Source: Lucinisca nassula
Taxonomy: Eukaryota > Mollusca > Bivalvia > Lucinida > Lucinidae
Assembly: GCA_963580285.1 (NCBI GenBank)
Contig: OY757017.1
Span: forward strand, 18,245,003 to 18,309,002
Direction: 5' to 3'
DNA: 64,000 nucleotides
Position numbers and translations under genes: made by a program. The notes below the pieces were generated by a model. That model saw only the letters and a program-made list of their open reading frames with translations, ran no database searches and was not told the DNA's origin. Below are positions 63,883 through 64,000 of this stretch, piece by piece; the first letter of the stretch is position 1, and the number at the start of each line of letters is the position of its first letter.

Positions 63883-64000
63883 CTGCAATAAGGATAACTC
63901 TTAAAACAACAATCGAAAAACAAACCAGACCTAAAGGGATTCTCGAAGAATGACCAAGCTAGCATTTCATTTTAATCGTCTGCCTTGCCATTAAAAACTT

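Overview
The window is eukaryotic and repeat-dense. It is AT-rich, introns begin GT and end AG, and protein-coding sequence is sparse. I think it comes from a lophotrochozoan animal, most likely a bivalve mollusc. The reasons are the repertoire of short repeats: SINEs ending in GACGTTAAAC, fold-back elements, arrays rich in TGACCT, GACAGACGGACAGA-type tails, and a recurrent motif of the type GGATGCGCAGGCTGATCTG. The species cannot be read from the sequence.

One real protein-coding gene is visible. On the minus strand, eleven exons between 63882 and 25523 join in frame with consistent splice phases (2136 coding bases, 711 residues plus stop). They encode the C-terminal part of an inositol 1,4,5-trisphosphate receptor (IP3R) family calcium-release channel. 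In order these are the pre-S1 linker, S1, S2, a charged S2-S3 linker, S3-S4, S5 with the pore, S6, the C2H2-like linker domain, a helical/coiled-coil segment, and an unusually long Ser/Arg/Pro-rich cytoplasmic tail of about 250 residues. The 5' part of the gene (ligand-binding and regulatory regions) lies beyond the right edge. The protein is divergent: the pore lacks the GGG of the usual GGGxGD filter and the S5-pore loop is very short. I see no other gene; most other open reading frames lie in repeats.

Layout. 1-900: a copy of an unclassified 0.9 kb repeat. 1.26-3.58 kb: 162-bp satellite in two opposed orientations, with a SINE and a TTAA-flanked MITE inside. 4.5-6.05 kb: 160-bp array. 6.1-14.7 kb: microsatellites, small tandem arrays, SINEs and fold-back elements. 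14.9-19 kb: short tandem duplications, a 49-bp minisatellite and tRNA-like units. 19.7-22.5 kb: a 640-bp direct duplication carrying a conserved 25-codon reading frame. 23.8-25.1 kb: 98-bp array and a 280-bp palindrome, next to the 3' end of the channel gene. 25.5-63.9 kb: the channel gene, whose introns hold a 145-bp array (31.4-35.5 kb) interrupted by a 383-bp array, a decayed mariner transposon with an internal minisatellite (42.2-43.8 kb), an array of partial copies of the S6 exon (49-50.1 kb), and many SINE, fold-back and unclassified repeat copies.

Exon boundaries were read by eye from splice sites and phase. Repeat boundaries are approximate to about 10-30 bases unless a target-site duplication is given.
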